From assembly GCF_000740775.1 (NCBI RefSeq), contig NZ_JFGS01000003.1, positions 62,001 through 126,000 on the forward strand: a DNA stretch of 64,000 bases. Reading direction: 5' to 3'. Shown one piece after another: positions 47,721-56,494 of this stretch. Position numbers and translations under genes: made by a program. The stretch is from Haematobacter missouriensis. GTDB taxonomy: Bacteria > Pseudomonadota > Alphaproteobacteria > Rhodobacterales > Rhodobacteraceae. The notes under the pieces were generated by a model. The model was not told the DNA's origin and did no database searches. It saw only the letters and a program-made list of their open reading frames with translations. Numbering within the stretch: the first letter of the stretch is position 1; each line of letters starts with the position of its first letter.

Positions 47721-48925
47721 CAGCGCAGCAACGCCTTCAGATCGGCAGAGGGATCGGCGATCACCGCCGGGTCGGGGTTCCGGCCGGCTTCCAGCAGACG
47801 CTTGCCCACCATGTAACCCCGCGCGTCGTTCATCGCATCGACCGCGATGAACTGCCCGCGCCGCCAGTACCAGTGGGATTGCGCCGTCTCCCCAGCGCCC
47901 CGTACGAGCACCTGATCGTGGCCGGAGGACAGCCCCGCGATCTGGAGCTTCACGTCGTACTGGTCCGACCAGAACCACGGCACCGGCACGTAGGGTTTCG
48001 CCGCGCCAAGCATGTTCTCCGCCACGCGCTCTGCCTGATCTATGGCGTTCTGGACACTTTCCAGCCTGATCCGGACGCCTGCGAGCGGGAAGGAGGCGCA
48101 ATCCCCCGCCGCCCAGATCGCCGGATCGGAGGTACGGCCGAAATCGTCCACCGCGATGCCGTTGTCTAGCGTCAGCCCCGCCGACAACGCCAGTTCCGTC
48201 GCCGCATCCAACCCGATGCCCGCCACGAGGAAATCCGCCTCCACCCGGCTGCCGTCGGTGAGGATGGCTCCAGTCACGCGCTGGGTTCCCAGAAGCTCGG
48301 CGATGCCCACGCCCTCGCGGATGTTGACGCCGTGGCGCTGGTGGAGGGTGCGGAAGTAATCCGCCGTCGCTTCCGATGCGACACGGCGCAGGATGCGTCC
48401 GTTAGCCGAGAGCAGCGTCACCTCCAGCCCCCGGAGCGCAGCCACCGCCGCCGCTTCCAGCCCGATATAGCCGCCCCCCAAAACCAGCGCCCTGCGCCCC
48501 GCGGTGAATTCCGGCGCCATCCGGTCCACATCCGCGAGCGTCCGCACAAGGTGGATGCCGTCGCGATGGCCCGCCACGGAAGAAGGAAGCGCTCGGGCCC
48601 GCCCGCCGGTGGCCAGTACGAGCTGATCGTAGGGGATCTCTTCGCCGCCCGCAGTGACGATCCGCCGTGCCGCGTCTATGGCGGTAACTCGGGTTTCAAG
48701 CCGCAGGGCGATGTCGTTGTCCACGTAGAACTGCGCCGGTCGAAGGTAGAGCCGTTCCTCCTCCATCTCGCCCAGCAGGTATTTCTTTGACAGGGGCGGG
48801 CGCTGGTAGGGCGGCACGGGTTCCTCGCCGATCAGGGTGATCGTTCCGGCAAAGCCAAGGCTCCGCAGCTTCGCCACCAGCGATGCCCCGGCCTGCCCGG
48901 CACCAACCACCACGATCCTCGTCAT
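47720..48925 (-). CDS. FAD-dependent ferredoxin/rubredoxin-reductase-like oxidoreductase
   Basis: 401-residue flavoprotein. The N-terminal FAD motif is VVVGAGQAGASLVAKLR; NAD(P)H motif ALVLGGGYIGLEAAAVA; second FAD motif PAIWAAGDCASFP. A C-terminal reductase domain contains PWFWSDQYDVKLQIAGL. It resembles reductases feeding electrons to [2Fe-2S] ferredoxin for P450s or Rieske oxygenases. No ferredoxin or oxygenase gene is adjacent. ATG 48925 follows GGAGGGTTGC; the extension upstream is unlike the family. Confidence 0.9.
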   Translation of the reverse strand: MTRIVVVGAGQAGASLVAKLRSLGFAGTITLIGEEPVPPYQRPPLSKKYLLGEMEEERLYLRPAQFYVDNDIALRLETRVTAIDAARRIVTAGGEEIPYDQLVLATGGRARALPSSVAGHRDGIHLVRTLADVDRMAPEFTAGRRALVLGGGYIGLEAAAVAALRGLEVTLLSANGRILRRVASEATADYFRTLHQRHGVNIREGVGIAELLGTQRVTGAILTDGSRVEADFLVAGIGLDAATELALSAGLTLDNGIAVDDFGRTSDPAIWAAGDCASFPLAGVRIRLESVQNAIDQAERVAENMLGAAKPYVPVPWFWSDQYDVKLQIAGLSSGHDQVLVRGAGETAQSHWYWRRGQFIAVDAMNDARGYMVGKRLLEAGRNPDPAVIADPSADLKALLR

Positions 48926-49626
48926 GCAACCCTCCGCCATGATTGGTGCGACCATAGTGAGAGCCTGCGCCCTGCGCAACGCGGGGGCGTGATGAAGAGG
49001 CCGTCGCCACGGCCCGGGCAGACGGCGGCGAAGTCCCTGCGCAACGCGGGCGCGTGATGACGAGGGGGAGCGTGATCTGGCAGTGGAACGCACGGCCATG
49101 AGCCGAAAGGCTGCCGCCGCGCGTTCATGTACCACAACGGGAGGGTTGACGACGTTGCTCAGGACCGTGCCATCCTCCGAACGCGCGCGCATGTGAGCTA
49201 TGGCAGCTGCGCGGGGACGGGTCGATGGAACCGCTTCGACGCCGCTGCGCGCGCATGTGCGGCAACGGGCGAGGCTGGCACATGCATCAGGTCGGGGTCG
49301 TCCTCGCGTCGATCTGGGGCAAGAGCTGAGACCGGGCGCTTCGTCCGTTCATGGCTTCGGAGCGCGATCTGCCGCGCGATTATGTGCCGGACGGGTGTGG
49401 ATGGGGCGAGCCGCTATTCGACAGACGATCCAGACCCTCGCTGCCGGGGAATAGGGGCCATGCGCCTTGCGAGAGTGGAGGGGCGTGCGCACACGTCGCC
49501 ATTGCCGCTCGGCCCGCTCCTCCGCCTGCGGAGAGGGCCGGTCGGCCTGCCTCGCAACAGGGGAGGCGGAGGAGACAGCGGTGGCAGTATGGCCCGCCTC
49601 AGGCCGCGTCCGTCATGGGGGGAGGG
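48926..49626. other. Gene-free stretch with a 30-bp direct repeat
   Basis: About 700 bases without a supportable gene between two minus-strand genes. Several frames stay open but show no domain and look like arginine/alanine-rich shadows. The only structure noted is a 30-base direct repeat (48971-49000 and 49036-49065) and recurrent GCGCGCATGTG words near 49186 and 49248. Confidence 0.6.
48971..49065. repeat. Two 30-bp direct repeats 65 bases apart
   Basis: Copies at 48971-49000 and 49036-49065 both begin CCTGCGCAACGCGGG and differ at two positions. They lie in the region upstream of the flavoprotein-rsmD genes, close to where its promoter should be. Confidence 0.7.
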
Positions 49627-50811
49627 TTACTGCTGCTCTGCCTCCGGGTGGTGGCGGAAGGGGCCGTAGCTCGTCAGCACATCCATTTCCTCCGACACGG
49701 CCTCTCGCTCCGCAGTCAGGAACTGCTCCACGGCGCGGCGGAAGCCCTCGTCCCGGATCCAGTGCAGGGAATGTGTCTGGGTCGGCAGATAGCCGCGGGC
49801 GAGCTTGTGCTCCCCCTGTGCCCCGGCCTCCACCCGTGCCAGTCGATTGTCGATGGCGAAGTCCATCGCCTGATAATAGCATGCCTCGAAATGCAGGAAG
49901 GGATGGTCCTCCAACGCGCCCCAGTAGCGGCCATAGAGCGTGTCGCGCCCGATGAAGTTCAGCGCCCCCGCGATCCAGCTTCCGCGCCGCCGGGCCATGA
50001 CCAGCAGGATATCCTGCCGCATCGTTTCATGGAGCCGGTCGAAGAAGGCGCGGGTCAGGTAGGGGCTGCCCCACTTGCGCGCGCCGGTGTCCTGATAGAA
50101 GCGCCAGAAGGCGTCCCAGTGCTCGCGCTCGATGGCATCGCCGGTGAGGGCGACGATCTCTCCACCGAAACCCTGCGCCGCCGCGCGTTCCTTACGGATC
50201 GTCTTGCGCTTGCGGGAGGCAAGTTCGGCAAGGAAGGCGTCGAAATCCGCATAACCTGGGTTCTCCCAGTGGAATTGCTGGGTGACGCGATGAAGAAGCC
50301 CCATCGCCGCGCCCGCCTCCGCTTCCTTCGCCGTGCAGAAGGTGATGTGCAGGGAGGAAAGCTGGTTCGCCTCGGCGAGTTGTGTGGCTCCGGCCAGAAG
50401 TCCCGCACGGCCCAACTCCTCAAAGCCCGGACGGGTCAGGAACCGCCGCCCGGTCGCCGGGGTAAAGGGCACGGCGATCTGGAGCTTCGGGTAATAGCGC
50501 CCCCCCGCCCGCTCCCATGCCTCCGCCCAGGCGAAATCGAAGATGTACTCGCCCCGGCTGTGGGATTTCACGTAGAGCGGGGCAACCGCGACGGTTTCTC
50601 CCGCATGACGGACGACGGCGTGGCGGGGCATCCAGCCGCTGTTGCCACCGACGGATCGGGATTCCTCCAGCGCCGCGAGGAAGCGGTAGGTGGTGAACGG
50701 GTCGGTCGGTCGACCGCCGCTCGCGGTTTCCGGCGCGGCGCAGGCATCCCATGTGACTGCACCGATTTCTTCGATGCGCGAATGAAAAGTGACTTCTATC
50801 GGGGTTTCCAT
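49627..50811 (-). CDS. FemAB-like/GNAT peptidogalycan-biosynthesis family protein
   Basis: 394-residue protein of the COG3146/PF04339 type: METPIEVTFHSRIEEIG, DPFTTYRFLAALEES, SRKRKTIRKERAAAQGFG, GRDTLYGRYWGALEDHPFLHFE (key pieces GRYWG and FLHFEACYY), and the end QTHSLHWIRDEGFR. The fold is an acyltransferase double domain; the substrate is unknown. ATG 50811 (METPIEV) is chosen; ATG 50877 adds 22 residues without similarity. Upstream lies the pentanucleotide array, so its promoter may be within or near it. Confidence 0.85.
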   Translation of the reverse strand: METPIEVTFHSRIEEIGAVTWDACAAPETASGGRPTDPFTTYRFLAALEESRSVGGNSGWMPRHAVVRHAGETVAVAPLYVKSHSRGEYIFDFAWAEAWERAGGRYYPKLQIAVPFTPATGRRFLTRPGFEELGRAGLLAGATQLAEANQLSSLHITFCTAKEAEAGAAMGLLHRVTQQFHWENPGYADFDAFLAELASRKRKTIRKERAAAQGFGGEIVALTGDAIEREHWDAFWRFYQDTGARKWGSPYLTRAFFDRLHETMRQDILLVMARRRGSWIAGALNFIGRDTLYGRYWGALEDHPFLHFEACYYQAMDFAIDNRLARVEAGAQGEHKLARGYLPTQTHSLHWIRDEGFRRAVEQFLTAEREAVSEEMDVLTSYGPFRHHPEAEQQ

Positions 50812-51189
50812 CGTCGCTCCACGCGGTCCCCAGGGGGAGGGATGCTCCGACTCTGGCGCAATGCTCCGGTCCGTCAAGCGTCACGGCCATGGCGGTGCGG
50901 GGCGCCGTTCCGGCTGGCCGCGCCGCGCTGGGTTCCGCCGACGCGGCTTGCCCTGCCGTACATACTCGCTGCAGGGGGCGACGCAGCGATGACGGAACGT
51001 CTGGGTTCAGTAACCACTGCCCGGCACTGCTGCGCGCATGAACCAAAGGAGAAAACCCGGCCGGAAACGGACGCTGTCACCGCTGTGTGAATGCCCCGAG
51101 CGAATGCCCGGCGGCCAGAAACGGCGCCCGGATGCCCCGAGCATCGGTCGGGCAAATGATTGACCATGGGTAGAGATCATGCAGCGTTT
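50812..51189. other. Gene-free stretch between the FemAB-like gene and the repeat array
   Basis: About 380 bases without a supportable gene. ATGCCCCGAGC occurs twice (51091-51101 and 51132-51142). It should contain the promoter of the FemAB-like gene if that gene has its own. Confidence 0.55.
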
Positions 51190-51636
51190 CACCGCACCGC
51201 ACCGCACCGCACCGCACCGCACCGCACCGCACCGCACCGCACCGCACCGCACCGCACCGCACCGCACCGCACCGCACCGCACCGCACCGCACCGCACCGC
51301 ACCGCACCGCACCGCACCGCACCGCACCGCACCGCACCGCACCGCACCGCACCGCACCGCACCGCACCGCACCGCACCGCACCGCACCGCACCGCACCGC
51401 ACCGCACCGCACCGCACCGCACCGCACCGCACCGCACCGCACCGCACCGCACCGCACCGCACCGCACCGCACCGCACCGCACCGCACCGCACCGCACCGC
51501 ACCGCACCGCACCGCACCGCACCGCACCGCACCGCACCGCACCGCACCGCACCGCACCGCACCGCACCGCACCGCACCGCACCGCACCGCACCGCACCGC
51601 ACCGCACCGCACCGCACCGCACCGCACCGCACCGCA
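51190..51636. repeat. (ACCGC) pentanucleotide array, 89 perfect copies
   Basis: From 51191 to 51635 the unit ACCGC is repeated 89 times with no visible interruption; one extra base on each side extends the pattern (51190-51636). All six frames stay open through it: it reads as a repeated T-A-P-H-R on the plus strand and C-G-A-V-R on the minus strand. It lies between the minus-strand GDPD gene and the FemAB-like gene. Confidence 0.98.
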
Positions 51637-51729
51637 GGCCGCTTGTCGACAGTCGAGGTCGGCGCCATGTATCGGACCGATCGCGGCCTGCCCACCGAGC
51701 GGGCCGCAATGGCCTTTGACTGCGACACA

Positions 51730-52521
51730 TCAGGAGGGGATGACGGGCAGATAATCCTCGAAGGTGATGTTGTCGGCGATGCGGCGCGCCTCCGCCTCCT
51801 CCTCTGAGCTGCGGACGGTCCACGTCAGGACCGACGCGCCGGCCGCCTTCAGTTCCGCCACCCGCGCGCGCCCCAGATCGGACCGCTGGTGGGAGATGAA
51901 GGAGGCTCCCGCCGCATCGTAATCCGGGATGGCGCGCAGGCGAGCGCAGGTTTCTGGAGAGAGCTTGTCCCATTCATCCGGGTCGTAAGAACAGGTGATG
52001 AGGCCACGGGGCAGATCGGGGCGCAGCTCCCCGAAGGCAATGACGGAAGCCGGGTTGAACGACATGATCGCCACCGGACCGCCATACCCTTCCAGCGCGG
52101 CCGCCGCCGCCTGCTCCAGTTCGCCCACGTCCTCACTGGAGGCGCGGGACTGGTCCTTGATCTCCACCAGAAGCGGCACGCGGCCTGCCACAACCTCCAG
52201 CAGTTTGGCAAATGTCGGGATCTCGTCCGTGCCGCCCTTGAGCAGCATGGTTCCCAGTTCCGCCGCCGTCCGCTCCCTCAGCCAGCCGGTATGCTGGGTC
52301 AGGCGGGTGAGCTTTTCGTCATGGAACACCATCGCCTGACCGTCGGCGGAAAGCTGAAGGTCCAGCTCGATCCCGTAACCCGCGACCATCGCCGCCCGCG
52401 CGGCGGAGAGCGAGTTCTCCGCCCGGCCCTCTGCCATGTCGTGCAGACCCCGATGCGCGATGGGAATGCGCAGGAAGTCGGCGGGAAGGGCGACGCGGGG
52501 CAGCGGGTTTGCCGTCATCAT
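51730..52521 (-). CDS. Glycerophosphodiester phosphodiesterase
   Basis: 263-residue TIM-barrel enzyme hydrolysing glycerophosphodiesters. Catalytic motifs are AHRGLHDMAEGRAENS (His/Arg and Glu/Asn), GIELDLQLSADG (metal ligands) and MVFHDEKLTRL (second His). There is no signal peptide, so it is probably cytoplasmic. It overlaps ridA by four bases (ATGA). Two adjacent ATG codons can serve as start. The pentanucleotide array lies about 90 bases downstream of its stop. Confidence 0.93.
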   Translation of the reverse strand: MMTANPLPRVALPADFLRIPIAHRGLHDMAEGRAENSLSAARAAMVAGYGIELDLQLSADGQAMVFHDEKLTRLTQHTGWLRERTAAELGTMLLKGGTDEIPTFAKLLEVVAGRVPLLVEIKDQSRASSEDVGELEQAAAAALEGYGGPVAIMSFNPASVIAFGELRPDLPRGLITCSYDPDEWDKLSPETCARLRAIPDYDAAGASFISHQRSDLGRARVAELKAAGASVLTWTVRSSEEEAEARRIADNITFEDYLPVIPS

Positions 52522-52982
52522 CGCACCTCGAAGATCGCCTCGATCTCTACCGCGACGCCAAGCGGGAGCGAGGCTGCCGACACGGCGGAGCGGGCATGGC
52601 GACCCTGATCGCCGAGCGCTTCGACAAGAAAATCGGAGGCGCCGTTGATGACCTTGGGCTGATCGGTGAACTCGGGCGTGGAGTTGACGAAGCCGGTCAG
52701 CTTCACCACGCGAACGAGCCGGTCCAGATCGCCGCCGCAGGCCGCCTTCAGCTGCGCCAGCAGGCTGATCGCGCAGGCCTTCGCCGCCGCGGCTCCCGCC
52801 GCCACATCAAGGCCAGCGCCGAGCTTGCCGGTGATGAGACCATCCGGTCCCTGGCTGATCTGGCCGGAGACATAGACCTGATTGCCGGTCAGCACATAGG
52901 GCACATAGTTTGCCGCGGGCACAGGCGCCTCCGGCAGCGTGACACCCAGTTCGGCGAGTTTCGTCTCGATCTTTCCGGCCAT
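52518..52982 (-). CDS. RidA family protein
   Basis: 154-residue YjgF/YER057c/UK114-fold protein. Family members deaminate reactive enamine/imine intermediates. VLTGNQVYVSGQIS, VKLTGFVNSTPEF and ARSAVSAASLPLGVAVEIEA match RidA; the last segment carries the conserved Arg and Glu. It is upstream of and coupled to the GDPD gene. The longer N-terminus marks the subfamily with about 150 residues rather than E. coli RidA itself. Confidence 0.9.
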   Translation of the reverse strand: MAGKIETKLAELGVTLPEAPVPAANYVPYVLTGNQVYVSGQISQGPDGLITGKLGAGLDVAAGAAAAKACAISLLAQLKAACGGDLDRLVRVVKLTGFVNSTPEFTDQPKVINGASDFLVEALGDQGRHARSAVSAASLPLGVAVEIEAIFEVR

Positions 52983-53114
52983 GAGAGGCTCCTTCCTTCG
53001 GGGCGCGCAGCCATTGTCGCGTGCCGCATTGCGGGCGGGAGGCTATCCGGTTGCGTCGGAGCGCGGAACCCCCTTTGGCATGTCGGATGGCCAGGGCACA
53101 TTGTCGAACGGGTA

Positions 53115-53570
53115 TCAGGGGGGCGGAATCAGGCCCGCTGCGAGCTGCTCCAGAAACAGCCGCTCGCCCGCGTTCGCGGCCATCTCCGGGGCATCGGCCA
53201 CAGGCAGCCAGAGCGCGGTGTGCCCCGGCTCCGTCGGCTCGCCGCGGCGCAGGACAGGCCGGGCGATGTAGATGGCGCAGAGCTTCTCCGCCCAGCGGTC
53301 GTATTCCGGCATGTAGGTGAAGCGTCGATAGGCCCCGACACGGCGGGGGGCGGCGATGGTCCAGCCGGTTTCCTCCATCACCTCACGGTGAAGGGCGCGG
53401 ACAGGCGATTCGCCCGGATCCACGCCACCGCCCGGAAGTTGCAGTTCCGGCGTCGGTTCCGCCTGAAAGGTCATCAGCAGACTGTCGCCCAGAACCAGCA
53501 TTGCATAGGCCCCGGGCCTGAGCGTGTAACGCCGATCTGCCCTTACCGGTTCACCGATCCGTCGTATCAT
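53115..53570 (-). CDS. NUDIX hydrolase
   Basis: 151-residue Nudix protein with a canonical box: GGGVDPGESPVRALHREVMEETGW contains GES, the REVMEE core and the following G. The substrate is unknown; the middle AEPTPELQLPGGG fits general nucleotide-diphosphate hydrolases. It is 132 bases upstream of ridA on the same strand and divergent from hslO. Confidence 0.9.
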   Translation of the reverse strand: MIRRIGEPVRADRRYTLRPGAYAMLVLGDSLLMTFQAEPTPELQLPGGGVDPGESPVRALHREVMEETGWTIAAPRRVGAYRRFTYMPEYDRWAEKLCAIYIARPVLRRGEPTEPGHTALWLPVADAPEMAANAGERLFLEQLAAGLIPPP

Positions 53571-53585
53571 GGGTCATCCTTGCCC

Positions 53586-53613
53586 TTGGTCCCCCGCACG
53601 GGTTCCCTATATA
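53586..53613 (+). promoter_or_regulatory. Candidate promoter for hslO
   Basis: TTGGTC (53586-53591), a 16-base spacer, and TATATA (53608-53613), the latter inside the palindrome CCCTATATAGGG. It lies 38-65 bases before the hslO start in the divergent gap with the Nudix gene. Read by eye only. Confidence 0.45.
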
Positions 53614-53650
53614 GGGCGGTATGCCAAGGCGCGACGCGCAAGGAAACCCC

Positions 53651-54673
53651 ATGACTCTTGGATCTCAGATCGCCTGGGACGATACCGTCCTTCCGTTTCA
53701 ACTTGACCGCTCGGACATCCGCGGCCGGGTCGCCCGGCTCGACGGGGTGCTCGACGATGTTCTGAAGCAGCACGACTATCCCGCCTCCATAGAGGCGCTG
53801 GTGGCCGAGGCGGTGATGCTGACCGCAATGATCGGCCAGACGATAAAGCTGCGCTGGAAGCTCTCCCTCCAGATCCGTGGTGACGGTCCGGCGCGGCTCA
53901 TCGCGACCGACTACTACGCGCCGACGGAGGACGGCATGCCCGCCCGCATCCGCGCCTATGCGAGTTACGATGCAGAGCGGCTGCAGGAGAATGTCGATCC
54001 CTTCAGCCAGATCGGCAAGGGCTACTTTGCCATCCTGATCGACCAAGGGCCGGGCACCACCCCCTATCAGGGGATTACGCCCATCGCCGGCGGGTCGCTC
54101 GCTGCCTGTGCGGAGACGTATTTCGCCCAGTCGGAGCAGTTGCCGACGCGGTTTTCCGTGACCTTCGGGCGCAGCCGGCTTCCGGGCGCTCCCGAACGCT
54201 GGCGCGCCGGCGGCGTCATGCTCCAGCACATGCCGAAAAGCTCTCCCTTCGCCAAGGACGGCGGATCGGGAGAGGGCGGCCTGCTGCGCCCCGTGGACAT
54301 ACTCGACGGGGATGAGGAGGAGAACTGGAGCCGCGCCAACTATCTGCTCGACACGGTCGAGGACATGGAGCTGGTGGGGCCGAGCGTGCATCCGACCGAC
54401 CTTCTGGTGCGCCTCTTCCACGAGGAAGGCCCGCGCGTCTATGACGCCCAGCCGGTGAAGTTCGGCTGCACCTGCTCCGAGGATCGTGTCCGCCAGAGCC
54501 TGTCGATCTATTCGGCCAAGGACATCCGCCACATGACCACGCCCGAAGGAATCGTGACTGCCGACTGCCAGTTCTGCGGCGCGCATTACGAGTTCGATCC
54601 CCGGACACTGGGCTTCGAGGCGGAAATCACGCCAGAGGACGTCGCTGGCAGCGACGGCAAGAATGACCGCTGA
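53651..54673 (+). CDS. hslO: Redox-regulated chaperone Hsp33
   Basis: 340-residue heat-shock chaperone activated by oxidation of a zinc-bound cysteine cluster. The cluster CTC and CQFC (31 residues apart) is near the C-terminus; SLQIRGDGPARLIATDY and GYFAILIDQGPGTTPYQG are the folded core. ATG 53651 (MTLGSQIAWDDTV) follows AAGGAAACCCC; an upstream in-frame ATG at 53621 would read into the promoter area. The end overlaps the Nudix/CoAse gene by 11 bases. Confidence 0.95.
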   Translation: MTLGSQIAWDDTVLPFQLDRSDIRGRVARLDGVLDDVLKQHDYPASIEALVAEAVMLTAMIGQTIKLRWKLSLQIRGDGPARLIATDYYAPTEDGMPARIRAYASYDAERLQENVDPFSQIGKGYFAILIDQGPGTTPYQGITPIAGGSLAACAETYFAQSEQLPTRFSVTFGRSRLPGAPERWRAGGVMLQHMPKSSPFAKDGGSGEGGLLRPVDILDGDEEENWSRANYLLDTVEDMELVGPSVHPTDLLVRLFHEEGPRVYDAQPVKFGCTCSEDRVRQSLSIYSAKDIRHMTTPEGIVTADCQFCGAHYEFDPRTLGFEAEITPEDVAGSDGKNDR

Positions 54674-55307
54674 GGCGACCGCGTCTTTTCCCGCCGCATC
54701 CGACCCGCTGGGCCGGGTGCGGTTCGCCCTCTCCGTCGATCTGCCGGAGGTGTCCAGCGATTTCGACCTCAACCCGCAGGTCGTGCTGCCCGAAGGGCGG
54801 CGTCTGCGTGAGGCAGCAGTGTTGATCCCGCTGCTCCACCGTCCGGCAGGACTGGAGGTCATTCTGACCAAGCGGTCCTCCCACCTTGCGCATCATCCCG
54901 GCCAGATCGCCTTTCCGGGCGGCAAGATCGACCCCGGCGATGCCGATGCCCCCTCTGCCGCGCTTCGCGAGGCGGAGGAGGAGATCGGGCTTCCACCCGC
55001 CAGCGTGGCGATTCTCGGTCATCTGCCGGTGCATGAGACGGTCACCGGATACCGGGTCCATCCGGTCGTGGGCGAGATCCGCGCGCCCTTCGTTGCCCGC
55101 CCGGAACCCGGCGAGGTGGAGGAGGTGTTCACCGTGCCGCTGTCCCGCCTTGCAGATCCGCGTCTCTACCGGATCGAGAAGCGCCGCTGGCGCAACGAAT
55201 TCCGCAGCTACTACGTGATCCCCTACGGGCCCTACTACATCTGGGGGGCCACGGCGCGGATGCTCATGGCGCTTGCGCGACGGATGGAGGCCGGAAATGA
55301 CCGCTGA
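54663..55307 (+). CDS. nudL: CoA pyrophosphatase-like NUDIX hydrolase
   Basis: 214-residue Nudix protein. LREAAVLIPLLHR, ILTKRSSHLAHHPGQIAFPGGK (the CoAse-specific UPF0035 motif just before the box) and the box GGKIDPGDADAPSAALREAEEEIG mark a NudL/Nudt7-like CoA diphosphatase; key words here are HPGQIAFPGG and REAEEEIG. It overlaps hslO upstream and cca downstream, each by 11 bases. Confidence 0.9.
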   Translation: MTAEATASFPAASDPLGRVRFALSVDLPEVSSDFDLNPQVVLPEGRRLREAAVLIPLLHRPAGLEVILTKRSSHLAHHPGQIAFPGGKIDPGDADAPSAALREAEEEIGLPPASVAILGHLPVHETVTGYRVHPVVGEIRAPFVARPEPGEVEEVFTVPLSRLADPRLYRIEKRRWRNEFRSYYVIPYGPYYIWGATARMLMALARRMEAGNDR

Positions 55308-56427
55308 CCGGATTTCTGGCGCATGGCTCGCCCGTCCGGAGACGCAGGCGGTCTTCGCCGCGCTGGAGGATCGGGGGCATCGCATTCTGGCTGTGGGCGG
55401 CTGTGTGCGCAATGCGCTCATGGGCCTGCCGGTCACCGATGTGGACATGGCCACCGACGCGGCCCCCGAGGCAACCTCTGCCGCTGCGGAGGCCGCGGGG
55501 CTGCGCGCCGTGCCGACAGGGATCGACCACGGCACGATCACCGTTGTTTCCGGCGGGATCGGCCACGAGGTGACGACCTTCCGCCGCGATGAGGAGACAG
55601 ACGGGCGCCATGCCCGCGTGGCCTTCTCCACCGATCTGGCCGAGGATGCGGCGCGGCGGGATTTCACCATGAACGCTCTTTATGCCACGCGGGAAGGGGA
55701 GGTCATCGACCCGCTGGGCGGTCTTCCTGACCTGCAGGCGGGCCGCGTGCGGTTCGTGGGTGATCCGGAGGCGCGGATCCGCGAGGACTATCTGCGTATC
55801 CTTCGCTTCTTCCGCTTCTTCGCACGCTATGGCGCCGACGGGCCGGACCCGGAGGGACTGGCTGCGTGTGCCGCTCTGGCCGGGGGGCTTTCGACCCTGT
55901 CGCGGGAGCGGGTGACGATGGAGCTTCGCCGCCTGCTTGCCGCGCCCGACCCCGCACCCGCCGTGGCCAGCATGGCGGCGGCCGGTGTTCTGGCTCAGGT
56001 GCTGCCAGGCGCCGATCCCCGTGCACTCGCCCCGCTCGTCCATCTGGAGGGGGCGCTGCCGCCCGACTGGCTCCGGCGTCTGGCGGTGCTGGGCGGTGAG
56101 ACGGAGGGGTTGCGCCTGACGAGAGAGGAGGCCCGCCGACTGCGCCTGCTGCGCGAGGCGGAGGGCCTGCCGGGTGCGATCGGCTATCATCATGGCGCGG
56201 CCGCGGCGCGGGATATCGGCCTCGTCCGGTCGGCGAGCGTCGGGACGCCGCTCCCGGAGGGATGGCTGGAGGAGGCCGCGCGGGGAGAGGTCGCCGATTT
56301 CCCCGTCCGTGCCGTGGACCTCGCCCCGCTGACCGGCCCCGCGCTCGGCCAGCGGCTCGCAGAGCTGCGGGATCGCTGGATCGCCAGCGGCTTCACCCTC
56401 GACCGGCGCGATTTGCTGGCGGACTGA
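55297..56427 (+). CDS. cca: CCA tRNA nucleotidyltransferase
   Basis: 376-residue class II enzyme adding or repairing the 3' CCA of tRNAs. ILAVGGCVRNALMG is the G-S/G-rich start of the nucleotidyl-transfer fold; TDVDMATDA has the catalytic aspartates; ARRDFTMNALY and EDYLRILRFFRF are the family motifs B-E region. ATG 55297 (MTADRISG) is chosen over 55273. The C-terminal half is arginine/leucine rich and diverges from E. coli, as in other alphaproteobacteria. Confidence 0.94.
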   Translation: MTADRISGAWLARPETQAVFAALEDRGHRILAVGGCVRNALMGLPVTDVDMATDAAPEATSAAAEAAGLRAVPTGIDHGTITVVSGGIGHEVTTFRRDEETDGRHARVAFSTDLAEDAARRDFTMNALYATREGEVIDPLGGLPDLQAGRVRFVGDPEARIREDYLRILRFFRFFARYGADGPDPEGLAACAALAGGLSTLSRERVTMELRRLLAAPDPAPAVASMAAAGVLAQVLPGADPRALAPLVHLEGALPPDWLRRLAVLGGETEGLRLTREEARRLRLLREAEGLPGAIGYHHGAAAARDIGLVRSASVGTPLPEGWLEEAARGEVADFPVRAVDLAPLTGPALGQRLAELRDRWIASGFTLDRRDLLAD

Positions 56428-56494
56428 CGCTTTCGGACCGCTTGCGAAGCCGCACGCTTCCGCCTATGCCCGCCGCCAGCAAGGGAGACGCCCG

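Noticed and set aside
49351-51090. Plus-strand 579-codon frame over the FemAB-like gene
   Set aside because: It is antisense to a coherent COG3146 protein and has no recognisable motif.
51190-51636. CRISPR array
   Set aside because: The array has no spacers; it is a simple pentanucleotide tandem repeat, and no cas genes are nearby.
51007-51973. Repeat proteins made of TAPHR (plus) or CGAVR (minus)
   Set aside because: Any frame through a 5-bp array is open. Flanking parts lack domains, credible starts or codon bias, and one runs antiparallel in frame-shifted GDPD sequence. No evidence that they are genes.
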